DNA of 53,359 nucleotides from contig NZ_AAXY01000028.1 in assembly GCF_000169375.1 (NCBI RefSeq), positions 1 to 53,359 on the forward strand, read 5' to 3'. The DNA is from Marinobacter sp. ELB17 (GTDB lineage: Bacteria; Pseudomonadota; Gammaproteobacteria; Pseudomonadales; Oleiphilaceae). Below, piece by piece: positions 33,828 through 42,209 of the stretch. Made by a program: the position numbers and the translations under genes. Each line of letters starts with the position of its first letter. The first letter of the stretch is position 1. The notes under the pieces were generated by a model. That model was given only the letters and a program-made list of their open reading frames with translations, made no database searches and was not told where the DNA came from.

Positions 33828-34808
33828 AGCCGCGACCCCAACGAATGCGTCAGCCACTCCGCTGTACTGAGCGAAGGTGAACAGCAGATACGAAACCGCC
33901 ATGATCCCGCCAGCAATGCGGCCAATTCGACCGACAAACAGCAGGAACAGCGCGAACACAAACGTTACGGCAAGAACGATCAGCAGGTCAAACTGGCCGA
34001 ACCGCGGATCGATCACCAGCGGCTTCACCACTGCTGTAATCGCCATCACCGACAGGATGTTGAAGATATTCGATCCGACAATCCCGCCAATGATCATATC
34101 TGACTGCCCCTTTCTAGCCGCCGCTACGGAGGCGGTCAGCTCAGGCAGGGAGGTCCCGAATGCAATCACGGTCATCCCGATCACCGCCTCGGGAACGCCC
34201 AGAGCGAAGCCGCCGGCCACCGCGCCTTGAACCAGCACTTCCGACCCGATCACAAGCGTTGCAATGCCAATTGTGACCATAACAAAAGGATTCCCGGGAC
34301 TCGCGTCTTCGCCCTCGTCGTCTTCGTCGACTTCGATTTTACTCGCTTTGTACTGATAGGTTACATAGGCAACAATAGCGAAAACCATTGCCAAACCTGC
34401 CCAGCGGGGCAGGAGCCCGGCCCAGACGGCTACAGCCATAGCGACAGTAGCCAGAATCATAACCAGGGTGTCGACCTGAGCCTTTTTACGATCAAACACG
34501 ATTGGGGCGATCATTGCCGAGATACCAATCACCATCAGCACGTTAGCGATGTTGGACCCGATCACGTTGCCAACTGAGATGCCTGCAAAGCCGCTGATGT
34601 TTGCGTTCACCGATGTAAACAGCTCCGGCGCCGAAGTACCAAAAGCAACGATGGTCGCCGCAATGAACATCTTCGAAAGGCCAGACCTTTCAGCAATGCG
34701 TACCGCTGAATCGATCGTGAGATCGCCACCTTTAACAAGAAGCCATACCCCAAAAAAAATAGCACCCAGCGCAATGACCGCGAGCTGATAGGTGGTTAAT
34801 CCGTCCAT
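33822..34808 (-). CDS. Ca2+/Na+ exchanger (CaCA family, YrbG-like)
   Basis: 328-residue inner-membrane protein with about ten transmembrane helices and the two inverted alpha repeats that form the ion site: GTSAPELFTSVNANISG with GNVIGSNIANVL, and GTSLPELTASVAAA with GGIVGSNIFNIL. A charged loop EVDEDDEGEDAS separates the halves. It exchanges Ca2+ for Na+ or H+. It sits in the ter operon between terB and terD, where other ter operons carry the unrelated membrane protein TerC. A calcium role fits with the calcium-binding TerD proteins; this link is inferred. Confidence 0.9.
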   Translation of the reverse strand: MDGLTTYQLAVIALGAIFFGVWLLVKGGDLTIDSAVRIAERSGLSKMFIAATIVAFGTSAPELFTSVNANISGFAGISVGNVIGSNIANVLMVIGISAMIAPIVFDRKKAQVDTLVMILATVAMAVAVWAGLLPRWAGLAMVFAIVAYVTYQYKASKIEVDEDDEGEDASPGNPFVMVTIGIATLVIGSEVLVQGAVAGGFALGVPEAVIGMTVIAFGTSLPELTASVAAARKGQSDMIIGGIVGSNIFNILSVMAITAVVKPLVIDPRFGQFDLLIVLAVTFVFALFLLFVGRIGRIAGGIMAVSYLLFTFAQYSGVADAFVGVAAP

Positions 34809-34868
34809 TTATGATTCCGTTTGTCTAAAAAAATGAGGGCGGCATAAGCACCCTCGGTGAATTCTCTA

Positions 34869-35318
34869 TTAAAGATCGAAATCGGCGGGTTTCAGCCCGA
34901 GTTCCAGACAGATCTCGCGCACGACAGCTTTTTCATCGTCATCAAAGGTTCCGTCTGACGCACCGATCGCGCAGGCAACGCGAACCATAACCCGAGCTTG
35001 CTCGTCGTTATCACGAAGGCGGCCGATCACTTTGAGCGCCTCGGCCTTACCGATCGCCGAATCGAAATCAAAATTCCCGACCACCTTCTCGAAGTAGGCA
35101 ATCACGTCGGTCATGGCGAAATGCTTAAGTTCGTCCGAGTTCCGCATGTACCCCGCCATCTTCTGTTTCTCGTCAGAGGATACGGTTCCATCCGCCGCCG
35201 CCACCAGGGCACAGGAGGCAACAACGGCTTCCATAAAGGTGCGATTGCGGAACTTCGACACTTCCGCAGTCAAGCGGGCGCGGGCTTCATTACTTTTGTC
35301 TTTCAACCAGTTCAACAT
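34869..35318 (-). CDS. terB: TerB family tellurite resistance protein
   Basis: 149-residue all-helical protein. The two metal-binding helical repeats are seen as ASCALVAAADGTVSSDEKQKM and ACAIGASDGTFDDDEKAVVREI, with conserved acidic residues. TerB is thought to bind the membrane partner and TerD proteins in a metal-sensing complex. It starts 13 bases after the terZ stop and is clearly co-transcribed with it. Confidence 0.93.
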   Translation of the reverse strand: MLNWLKDKSNEARARLTAEVSKFRNRTFMEAVVASCALVAAADGTVSSDEKQKMAGYMRNSDELKHFAMTDVIAYFEKVVGNFDFDSAIGKAEALKVIGRLRDNDEQARVMVRVACAIGASDGTFDDDEKAVVREICLELGLKPADFDL

Positions 35319-35331
35319 AGTTAAGCTCCTG

Positions 35332-35919
35332 CTAGATGACAGATTTCGAAACGCCGACCAGGTCGTCTACAGTGCGGCCGGTGGCCTGAACTCCGTGGGC
35401 TGTCATGCTCCAGCCGTCGCTGCCTTTTGACAAAGACGCCATAACAACGCCGGTGTGTGCGCCTTGCTCGCGCAGCGTGTAGGAGCAAATTTCACGCTGG
35501 TTAGTGTCGTCCACCAGCCGCGCGACTGCGTTATCGACTTCATTGAAGGTCTGACCGCGAAAGCTGTTGACGGTGAAGACAAGGTGCGCAGCTTTTGCGT
35601 CCAGGCGGGACAGATCGACCCGGATCACTTCGTCATCGCCGTCGCCTTCACCGGTCAGATTGTCGCCGTCATGGGTGATAGCACCGTTTGATGATTTGAG
35701 TTTGGTGAAACAGACTCTGTCAATTTCGTTCTTCGCGCTGTCAAAGACGAGTACGCTTGCGTCCAGATCAATGGACGCGGCGCCTCCGCCAAACAGCTTC
35801 GACAGGAAGCCGCCGCTGCTTTTCACCGGATCCCAACCCAGCCCCATGAATACACGGGACAGTCCCGGGTTGTCTTTTGACAGGCTTATCGCCTGGCCTT
35901 TCGATAGAGAAATACTCAT
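35332..35919 (-). CDS. terZ: TerD family protein TerZ
   Basis: 195 residues beginning MSISLSKGQAISLSKDNPGL. The TerZ-specific glycine-rich insertion GFLSKLFGGGAASIDLDAS separates it from TerD/TerE. Calcium-binding motifs IDLDASVLVFDSAKNEID and GDNLTGEGDGDDEVI are intact, and FTVNSFRGQTFNEVDNA and EQGAHTGVVMASL match enteric TerZ. It is the first gene of the terZ-terB-exchanger-terD-terA run, with its own candidate promoter. Confidence 0.93.
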   Translation of the reverse strand: MSISLSKGQAISLSKDNPGLSRVFMGLGWDPVKSSGGFLSKLFGGGAASIDLDASVLVFDSAKNEIDRVCFTKLKSSNGAITHDGDNLTGEGDGDDEVIRVDLSRLDAKAAHLVFTVNSFRGQTFNEVDNAVARLVDDTNQREICSYTLREQGAHTGVVMASLSKGSDGWSMTAHGVQATGRTVDDLVGVSKSVI

Positions 35920-35947
35920 TTTTTAATTCCTTTTATGACGTTGAAAA

Positions 35948-35977
35948 ACAGTACAATTTTCTGCATCTGTTGTGCAA
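35948..35977 (-). promoter_or_regulatory. Candidate terZ promoter
   Basis: Minus strand: -35 TTGCAC (35977-35972), 18-base spacer, -10 TACTGT (35953-35948), about 29 bases before the terZ ATG. It lies in the 96-base gap after the aldolase gene and would allow the ter genes to be expressed separately from the biosynthetic cassette. Confidence 0.5.
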
Positions 35978-36015
35978 TACTTTTTCCATTCCTTAATTAA
36001 TCCTAATTTACCCTT

Positions 36016-36960
36016 TCAACCGGTACCGGTCTCTCGCTGATACCTGGCCTGCCCATACGAGTGACACCCGAACCGATCCGCGCGCGCCAGTGTGCGGCGT
36101 GCCCACGCGGCATGGGTTGCAGGCTCGCACATGACTCCACCAATCTGGAACACGGCACTCGCGTCCCGATCAAGGATTGCTCTAGCTGCGCGGAGATCCT
36201 CCTCCGATACGGAGAGCGCGCCTTCAATGATCGGGACTTGGGCCGGATGGATGGCGGTTTTTGAGACGAATCCCATTTGCACATCGCGTTCCACCTCACG
36301 GCGCAACGTCTCCGTGTCTTCAATGATGTCAAAGACCGGGGCGGAAACGGGAATCCCGGCCGGGATAAGGATCGACGCCGCCATCGATAAAAACCAGCTA
36401 AGCGGCCCCTCATAAGCCGTCATGCCACGCACTCGGCGCAGCGCCATCGAACCCAGAAGATCGTTTCCACCAATCCGGACCGCGGCGATCCGGTCCGGTC
36501 CGGCGCTCAGCAATAGATCCCGAAACTGAATCAGCCGGGCCGGATCGAAAAATTCCGGCGTCTCAAGCGTTGGCATGAGTTTCAGGGTGGTTCCTGACAG
36601 CAGCGAAATCCAGTCCGGGGCGGTTTCAGGCCGAGCCTTTGGCAGAACAAAACCGTCAATCTGGGTAATGCCGTCAATTGCCCGAAGCCGGCACGCCATA
36701 TCATAAGACCGGGGCCGGATGAAAACCTGTGGCCGGCTGTCAATGCTACCAAGACGAGTCTTTAGCAGTTCCGTCAGGGTTCGGATGCCTTTCTCAATGT
36801 CCTCCTCACGCAGCGCGTCCTCCAGGCAAAGGACAATCGATGAGGCTGGCGACGGCGCCAATCCTGACACTATGTCTGGCACCTTCGGATGTATGGCGGG
36901 CATGTAGAGGGTAGCCCCCAGTTTATAAGCCGAAAACATATGAGACCCAAAGTCAGTCAT
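36016..36960 (-). CDS. HpcH/HpaI aldolase/citrate lyase family protein (Ter-linked)
   Basis: 314 residues with a CitE-like TIM barrel: LYMPAIHPKVPDIV at the N-terminus, the metal site residues in VLCLEDALREEDIEKG, and the family motif FVSKTAIHPAQVPIIEGAL. Such enzymes cleave or form C-C bonds at 2-keto acids or CoA esters. Within Ter-linked clusters this gene is thought to supply a carbon unit to the nucleoside-like product. Its ATG overlaps the StiP stop as ATGA. Confidence 0.88.
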   Translation of the reverse strand: MTDFGSHMFSAYKLGATLYMPAIHPKVPDIVSGLAPSPASSIVLCLEDALREEDIEKGIRTLTELLKTRLGSIDSRPQVFIRPRSYDMACRLRAIDGITQIDGFVLPKARPETAPDWISLLSGTTLKLMPTLETPEFFDPARLIQFRDLLLSAGPDRIAAVRIGGNDLLGSMALRRVRGMTAYEGPLSWFLSMAASILIPAGIPVSAPVFDIIEDTETLRREVERDVQMGFVSKTAIHPAQVPIIEGALSVSEEDLRAARAILDRDASAVFQIGGVMCEPATHAAWARRTLARADRFGCHSYGQARYQRETGTG

Positions 36961-38078
36961 TTAGTTTCCCTAATGAGCGTAATCGCCCGGTAAGGCCCGG
37001 TGAGGTCAGGCGCCTCAATCAGATTGACTCCGTCCTGACGGCAAAGATGAATGAGCGCTGCAAGGTCTGGGTCTTCGCTGAGCGATCGAACCAGAACGCA
37101 TTCTGGCCGGCGCCGCAGAACCGCCCTTGTGGCCTCCGCAATGCCTGGTTTGATGCGGTTGCGGTTCTGCACTCCGAACCGCCTGGCAACCGCCGCAACG
37201 GTGCGGTCCGCCTCGGTGCGGAACCGGGCAGCCGCGGACGAATCCGCCTCTGGGCCCAACTCAACCCGGTCTTCCAGCGTCGACAACGCCACATCCACCC
37301 GATCGACAAACGAGCGCGACAGGTCAATGTCAGCAAGGTGATCCAGCAAAATGCAGCCGTGATAGTCCCCGGGGCCTATCAGGTCGGACCGGAGGATGGA
37401 GCGGGAAATAAGACCGGACACGTTACCGCCAAGAATGCCAGAGGGGATCAGCCAGTCCTCGCGGGATCCGCAGAGGTTTGCACGGCCGCAAGGGTCGGCG
37501 ATCACAGCGAGCATTGGCTCCCGATCAGTGAGAGCACGCCAGGACTCTGTCAGCTCCGCCGTAATTGCCCCTTTGCCGGTCCACCCGTCAACGAAGATCA
37601 CCCCATCAACAGGCCGCCGCGCAAGGACTTCCCCCATGGCCGCCTCGTCAAGACCGCGATCGCGGATGATCGAAATCCCGAAATGAGTGACGTCGGCGCC
37701 CAATCGGGCCAGATCGCGCTTGAGCAGTACCCCGTATGGCACTCCGGCCCGAACAAGGCTGCACAAGGTAATTTCCGGGTTCAACCGTCCCTGCTGGACC
37801 AGATCAAGGATTTGCCCCGCCAGAGAACGGATGTCTCGGGCGAGCCGCGGCACTCCAAGCCGGCAAGACTCCTCGAACAGCGACAGGTAACGGGCGTCTG
37901 GACGCCGCTCCTCGGAGATCATTTCCGAGTAATGGGTCACGCCGGCCTGAATTCGGCGCTCTTTCTCCTCCACCGGGGTGGGTTCAAGCGCGACCGGTTT
38001 CAGCAGAAATTCAACGTCTGTCGACAGATAGCTGCCTGAAAAAGGACGTTTTTCGGTATCAGTCAATGGGCGGCTCAA
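36957..38078 (-). CDS. StiP family protein: phosphoribosyltransferase-like domain plus PELOTA RNA-binding domain
   Basis: 373 residues with a TTG start that overlaps the HAD stop (TTGA). The N-terminal part has a PRTase fold with LCSLVRAGVPYGVLLKRDL and a PRPP-loop-like VDGWTGKG (163-170). The C-terminal part (after about 280) matches the PELOTA-type domain with ECVLVRSLSEDPDLAALIHL. Databases also name the family cysteine protease StiP, but the visible motifs support a nucleotide-sugar transferase better. It belongs to the five-gene cassette that ends with the aldolase. Confidence 0.85.
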   Translation of the reverse strand: MSRPLTDTEKRPFSGSYLSTDVEFLLKPVALEPTPVEEKERRIQAGVTHYSEMISEERRPDARYLSLFEESCRLGVPRLARDIRSLAGQILDLVQQGRLNPEITLCSLVRAGVPYGVLLKRDLARLGADVTHFGISIIRDRGLDEAAMGEVLARRPVDGVIFVDGWTGKGAITAELTESWRALTDREPMLAVIADPCGRANLCGSREDWLIPSGILGGNVSGLISRSILRSDLIGPGDYHGCILLDHLADIDLSRSFVDRVDVALSTLEDRVELGPEADSSAAARFRTEADRTVAAVARRFGVQNRNRIKPGIAEATRAVLRRRPECVLVRSLSEDPDLAALIHLCRQDGVNLIEAPDLTGPYRAITLIRETK

Positions 38079-38839
38079 GGTGTTAGGTCCTCATCGGACA
38101 TTCGCGCCATGAGGTCTGCAATCTGCGACCCGGACGGGGTCATGATGAAATCGCAAAGACCCATGAACGGAAGGTCCGTCAGGCTATCGCCGATGCCGAT
38201 CAGCGGCGCCCCGCTGCCGCCTCTGATACTGTCTATCAGATGCCGACAGGCTTCCCGCTTTGAGATGCCTGTTGGCGTGAACGAGAGATTATTGCCGTTT
38301 GCGTGTTGCTGCAGACCGGACAGATCGAACCGACTTGCGAGGAGCTCCGCTGCGGCGGTGATACCGCTCTGAACGTCTTCCGCCCCGGACGCGTTCATCT
38401 TCACGCAGAAATAGACTGGTGCGCCGTACTCTTCGACGATCCAGCTGCGGGCCGCTGACCCAAGCTCCGCGCTAATAAGCGCAGACATGTCGAGCAGCAA
38501 CGCTTCTGCGCTGCGCCCAATGTGCGCCGTGTGCGCGAGCCAATCCGGTTCTGCAATGCCCTCGCCGTTCAAAATCACCGCCCCATTGGCCAGAATAGCG
38601 CGCCGGGTGCCAAAATCGAGATGGACCCGGGAAAAGGCGTCGGTGCTACGGGCAGTCACCGGAATCACCGCTCCGGTTGCCCTCAGCGCCGAGAGCAGGC
38701 CCTGCTGCGCCGGGTTCATGTGGCCGTGGTGGCCGTTGGTCGCGGTGGTTACCCGCGTAAGGGCCTCGCCCTGCGGATGTTTGTGAAATGATCGAAAAAG
38801 AGTGTCGTCAAGATCCGTCAAGTAGATACATTGGCCCAT
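38075..38839 (-). CDS. HAD superfamily phosphatase (Ter-linked, Cof-like)
   Basis: 254 residues. The HAD nucleophile motif TDLDDTLF holds D9 and D11, motif II is IPVTARST, and the C-terminal acidic motif is GIGDSLTDLPFM. A cap domain lies in between. It probably removes a phosphate from an intermediate of the pathway, such as a phosphoribosyl compound. Its start overlaps the stop of the upstream gene by one base (TAATG), indicating tight coupling. Confidence 0.88.
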   Translation of the reverse strand: MGQCIYLTDLDDTLFRSFHKHPQGEALTRVTTATNGHHGHMNPAQQGLLSALRATGAVIPVTARSTDAFSRVHLDFGTRRAILANGAVILNGEGIAEPDWLAHTAHIGRSAEALLLDMSALISAELGSAARSWIVEEYGAPVYFCVKMNASGAEDVQSGITAAAELLASRFDLSGLQQHANGNNLSFTPTGISKREACRHLIDSIRGGSGAPLIGIGDSLTDLPFMGLCDFIMTPSGSQIADLMARMSDEDLTP

Positions 38840-40074
38840 TACGTCTTGAACTCCGTCACTTGGCCGGCTCCGTTAATGATGTGTCCGCGCCCGAGATAGG
38901 CCCGGAGCGTTGGGCAGATTCCGTCATCGCCTGTTTCGGTCATGATGATGACTCGAGCGCAGGGGCGTTCGGGGACATTGTGAAGATACATCGGTACGCC
39001 TACCCGGTAATGGTCTGGAAACACCACCTTGTGCCGGATAACCTCTCCGTTGAGGATCGGCGAACGGGTGGTTGCGACGAACGTTACATCCGCCCCTTCC
39101 TGCTCAAGGCGCTCAGCCAGCAGCATCGGACCCCAAACGTGCTCGCCGGTCCCGATCACAAGAACAGAGTCGCCTGCGGCAACCGTCGGCAGAGCGGTCG
39201 GAATCAAGGGCGTCATCAGTTCGATCGTAGATTCGACAGTTGATTCGACAGTCGGTTCAACAATCAGCTCCATCTGAAGCCCGAGCCGCGGCGCCTGAAA
39301 CAGCGGATTCGGCACGGGATTCGGGTTCGGAACCCAGGCCGGAAGTGTCGCTTCCCCGGCCCAGATCGGGACAGCCGGAAGCGTTGCTTTAGCGTCCTGC
39401 TCCCATCGCCATTCCCCTCGAACTAAAGAGAACGCGTTCACCGGGATGCCAGGGCAGAGCTCCGCGATTGCCTGGGCGGCTCGTCCGTTGGACCAGTCGG
39501 TCAGGGTCAGAAGTAGGACACGTTTGACGTCTACCCCACCGTCACGAACCGCCTTGAACAAAGCCGCAAAGGTGTTTCCGGTGGTCGTCTCGTCATCCAC
39601 AAGAACAAGCGTTCTTGCAGACCCACTTAAAAGCTCGCTCGACGTTGGCGCCATCACATGATGTGCGGTGGCGTGACTGTGCCCTTCCGAAAAGCTGACC
39701 CATTCCCGACCCGCAACCGGGTGGCGGGTGGTCGACAGGTAGAGCAGGTCCGCTTCGGGCCGCCGCTCCCGGATGCGCCGAGCCGCGGCGGCTCCGATTC
39801 CAACCGCCGTCTCCGCGTAACCCATGACCAAAAGAGGGCCGCCAAGCAGCGCATCGGGAATCTGATCGACGATTCCGTTAACCGCATCAAAATGGTCCCG
39901 CGGTCTGACGGGGATATGGCGCCCAAGTACGGTGGATACGAAAAGAAAGCTGCGCTTCGGGTTGATACGCTCCGCAATCCGGAATAATTCGCCGTCTGTC
40001 GGAGCTGCGATGGTCCGCAGCTCAAGAACCCCGGTGTTCAGAGGATGTCGCGTGATAACCGGTGTTTGTTGCAT
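38839..40074 (-). CDS. Phosphoribosyltransferase with C-terminal TRSP domain (Ter-linked)
   Basis: 411 residues from ATG 40074, four bases after the upstream stop; a longer frame into that gene is less likely. The PRTase domain carries the PRPP loop LVLVDDETTTGNT (156-168). A Pro-rich and Glu/Ser/Thr-rich linker (about 255-300) follows, then a TRSP domain in which the naming residues TRSP occur at 336-339. PRTases of this type join a base-like molecule to PRPP or release it. Together with StiP, HAD, aldolase and ATP-grasp it makes the set proposed to build a nucleoside-like metabolite. Confidence 0.87.
   Translation of the reverse strand: MQQTPVITRHPLNTGVLELRTIAAPTDGELFRIAERINPKRSFLFVSTVLGRHIPVRPRDHFDAVNGIVDQIPDALLGGPLLVMGYAETAVGIGAAAARRIRERRPEADLLYLSTTRHPVAGREWVSFSEGHSHATAHHVMAPTSSELLSGSARTLVLVDDETTTGNTFAALFKAVRDGGVDVKRVLLLTLTDWSNGRAAQAIAELCPGIPVNAFSLVRGEWRWEQDAKATLPAVPIWAGEATLPAWVPNPNPVPNPLFQAPRLGLQMELIVEPTVESTVESTIELMTPLIPTALPTVAAGDSVLVIGTGEHVWGPMLLAERLEQEGADVTFVATTRSPILNGEVIRHKVVFPDHYRVGVPMYLHNVPERPCARVIIMTETGDDGICPTLRAYLGRGHIINGAGQVTEFKT
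39218..39265. repeat. Four 12-bp in-frame tandem repeats in the PRTase-TRSP linker
   Basis: Four imperfect 12-base units, the two middle ones being GATTCGACAGTT and GATTCGACAGTC. They encode IVEP-TVES-TVES-TIEL, so changes in copy number keep the frame and only alter linker length. Confidence 0.6.
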
Positions 40075-40078
40075 CCGC

Positions 40079-40717
40079 TCAGTCGTCCCTCCCCGACTTA
40101 TCGGACCGGCTCGACGTTTGCTGGTCGCTCTGCAGCCATTCATCGTGACCAGCATCGCTTGCCGGGGATGATTTTGAGGATGATGAGGGCGAAGACGAGG
40201 GGACATTGTCCGCACGCCCGGGCGTATGCCGGGCACGCAATTCTGTAAGCTTACCGGACGCTCGCTTAAACGCGCGGCGCGCTATAAACCCCAAGCCTAA
40301 AAGAAACACCAATATAACGATGTTGAAAATCGGGATATGACGGTACCCGGGCTCGACAGGCCAGGCTGAGGTCGCATTCGGGAACATCGACAGAAGCGGG
40401 AGCCGCCAGCCGTAATGGCGAATAGCAACTGCCGTGCCCTTCTCTTCGCGGGCAAAGACAGCCGCTTGCGTCTGGAGATTCGCGGAGTTGAGCTTAAAAT
40501 AAAGCCATGAGTCTTCGTTGCGGAATACGCGGACTTTGTCGCCGCCGATCAGCCGGGTTTGAATCATGTAAACGTCTCGGGTTCCCACCTCTACATCGGT
40601 GCGCTTGACCTCAACGCCGACCACCTCGACAACGGAGACACGGGGCAACACATAATGCAGGGCCAGACCCATAACAATCAGGCAGCACCCGATCAGGATA
40701 ATTTTGAGTTTCTTCAT
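40079..40717 (-). CDS. DUF1523-like membrane protein at the head of the Ter biosynthetic cassette
   Basis: 212 residues. There is an N-terminal membrane segment (about 5-23), an extracytoplasmic domain with VVGVEVKRTDV, TRDVYMIQTRLIGGDKVRVFRNEDSW and FKLNSANLQTQA (typical of DUF1523), a second membrane helix (about 128-146) and a Ser/Asp-rich cytoplasmic tail. The function is unknown. It is the first gene of the tightly packed five-gene minus-strand cassette, with an AGGGAA ribosome site. The 195 bases between it and the divergent higB should contain its promoter. Confidence 0.75.
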   Translation of the reverse strand: MKKLKIILIGCCLIVMGLALHYVLPRVSVVEVVGVEVKRTDVEVGTRDVYMIQTRLIGGDKVRVFRNEDSWLYFKLNSANLQTQAAVFAREEKGTAVAIRHYGWRLPLLSMFPNATSAWPVEPGYRHIPIFNIVILVFLLGLGFIARRAFKRASGKLTELRARHTPGRADNVPSSSPSSSSKSSPASDAGHDEWLQSDQQTSSRSDKSGRDD

Positions 40718-40883
40718 ATGCAGTTCCCTGGAGTTCTATTTTGCTCTGACAATTTTTTGGGCTTCAGTTTAACAGCCTGAGTGAGTGTGTCACAGCGACA
40801 CTGCGCGGTCTTGCAGGAGTTTAATCGACTGTTTAAAACGCTGCTGCGGATATTGGGCAAACGGGCAAAAAATACGTTGCTCG

Positions 40884-40900
40884 AGTCCCATAATGGGACT
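40884..40900. promoter_or_regulatory. Palindromic operator before higB
   Basis: AGTCCCATAATGGGACT, a perfect 17-base palindrome (8-1-8), 13 bases before the higB ATG. It covers a -10-like CATAAT. HigA-type antitoxins repress their own operon by binding such a site, so this is the likely HigA operator. Confidence 0.6.
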
Positions 40901-40912
40901 ATGGTTCCAGGC

Positions 40913-41113
40913 ATGAGAATAATTGCACTGTCGTCACTGAAAGCCTTCTGGGAAAAGGCTCCGGAATATCAGGATGCCCAAGAGCCAACATTGGCCTGGC
41001 ACCGTTATGCCGCGCACGCCGACTGGGGTTCACCTGCCGGGGTAAAGCGTGACTTCAGGAATGCCAGCATCCTTAAAGATGGTCGGGGGGTGTTCAATAT
41101 TGCCGGGAACAAG
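40913..41113 (+). pseudogene. higB: 5' part of HigB toxin gene, interrupted by an IS element
   Basis: The first 67 codons of a HigB/RelE-fold mRNA interferase: MRIIALSSLKAFWEKAPEYQ, WGSPAGVKRDF, RNASILKDGRGVFNIAGNK. After K67 the frame runs into the IS and stops two codons later. The matching 3' part continues in frame beyond the IS at 42797. The toxin is expected to be inactive because the C-terminal strand and catalytic region are removed. Confidence 0.85.
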
Positions 41114-41149
41114 CGGTGATTTGCAACCCAGTTGTCCATATAGCTGCAC

Positions 41150-42126
41150 TTAAGCAGCCTGTTTATTACGCTCAATTTCCTGCAATTTTCCAGGGTTGAG
41201 CGATACGGCTCCGGCGACTGCCCAGTTTCGAGTATCACCAGACCAACGCCTAGGATTCAGACTCTTTGCTCGTTCATAAACCGCTTCACGTTTGGCTAAC
41301 AACTCTGCATCAACACCCTGGTGCCGTTGTGCGGGCGTCACGAAGTTGATGCCGCTGTGCAGGTGCTCTTCGTTGTAAGCCTGCTCGAACAACAGCATCC
41401 ATTTGCGCACCGCCGTTAGTGATGAAAAGCCCTTGGCTGGCCATTTTGGACAGTACTTTAGCGTCTTGAACAACGACTCTGAGTAAGGGTTGTCGTTGCT
41501 TACTCTGGGTCGGCTGTGAGACATCAGCATACCCAGGTCTGCCAGCCGCGCTTTCAGCGTGTAGGACGTCATCGGCGCGCCGTTATCTGAGTGCAGCACC
41601 GGTGGGTTTTGCCAACATCTCTCGCGTAACAGAGCTCGATCAATGAGCTTTTTGGCAAGCTCGCCGGACTCTGATTCGTGGATTTCCCACGCCACGATTT
41701 TGCGACTGTAGATGTCCATGATCAGGTACAGATACCAGTGCTGACCGCGCACCTCTGAGGGGCAATAGCTGATGTCCCAGCTCCACACCTGGTTCGGGCC
41801 TGTGGCGGTAAAGCTGGTGGGCTCAGGGACCTTGCGCGGCGGTTTCATGCGGCCCCGATGATTCACTTGCTGGTACTTTTGAGCACTCGGTAGAATGAGG
41901 ACTCAGAGGCCAGGTAAAGCCCTTTATCAGCCAGTCGAGGCACGATCTGGGACGGTGGCAAGCTCTGGTACTCCCGTTCATTGCAGGTGTCTAGAATGGC
42001 CGCTTCTTCAGCGTGAGTGAGCTGGTGTGGCTGCACAACGCGCTCCGCTTGCGGGCGTTGATCTTCCGCTACAGCGCCATTAGCCTGTCGCCAGCGCTTC
42101 AACGTGCGCTGACTCAGCTCCATCAA
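41150..42126 (-). pseudogene. IS3-family transposase OrfB (DDE integrase), frameshifted
   Basis: The integrase part has the DDE residues in SWDISYCP, LHSDNGAPMT and NPYSESLFKTLKY. It is read in two frames. The upstream frame holds the HTH region (MELSQRTLKRWRQ to SSFYRVLK) and stops at TGA 41865-41863, and the downstream frame begins about there. A -1 shift at CTCAAAAG (around 41875-41880) would give RVLKKYQQVNHRGR, which matches the usual family sequence. This second shift is in addition to the orfA/orfB slippage site and probably marks a disabling mutation, although slippage on the A-run is possible. Confidence 0.75.
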
Positions 42127-42209
42127 GTCGGCCGCCTTGTACCGGGCTGCGCCACTGGCGACAGCTTCGTCATAGTCGTTTAAAAGCCTTGTACGTTCGG
42201 TCAGCGGTG

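Noticed and set aside
33822..34808. Reading the exchanger as TerC
   Set aside because: It has the duplicated GTSxPEL and GSNI motifs of CaCA exchangers; TerC has a different membrane fold and motifs.
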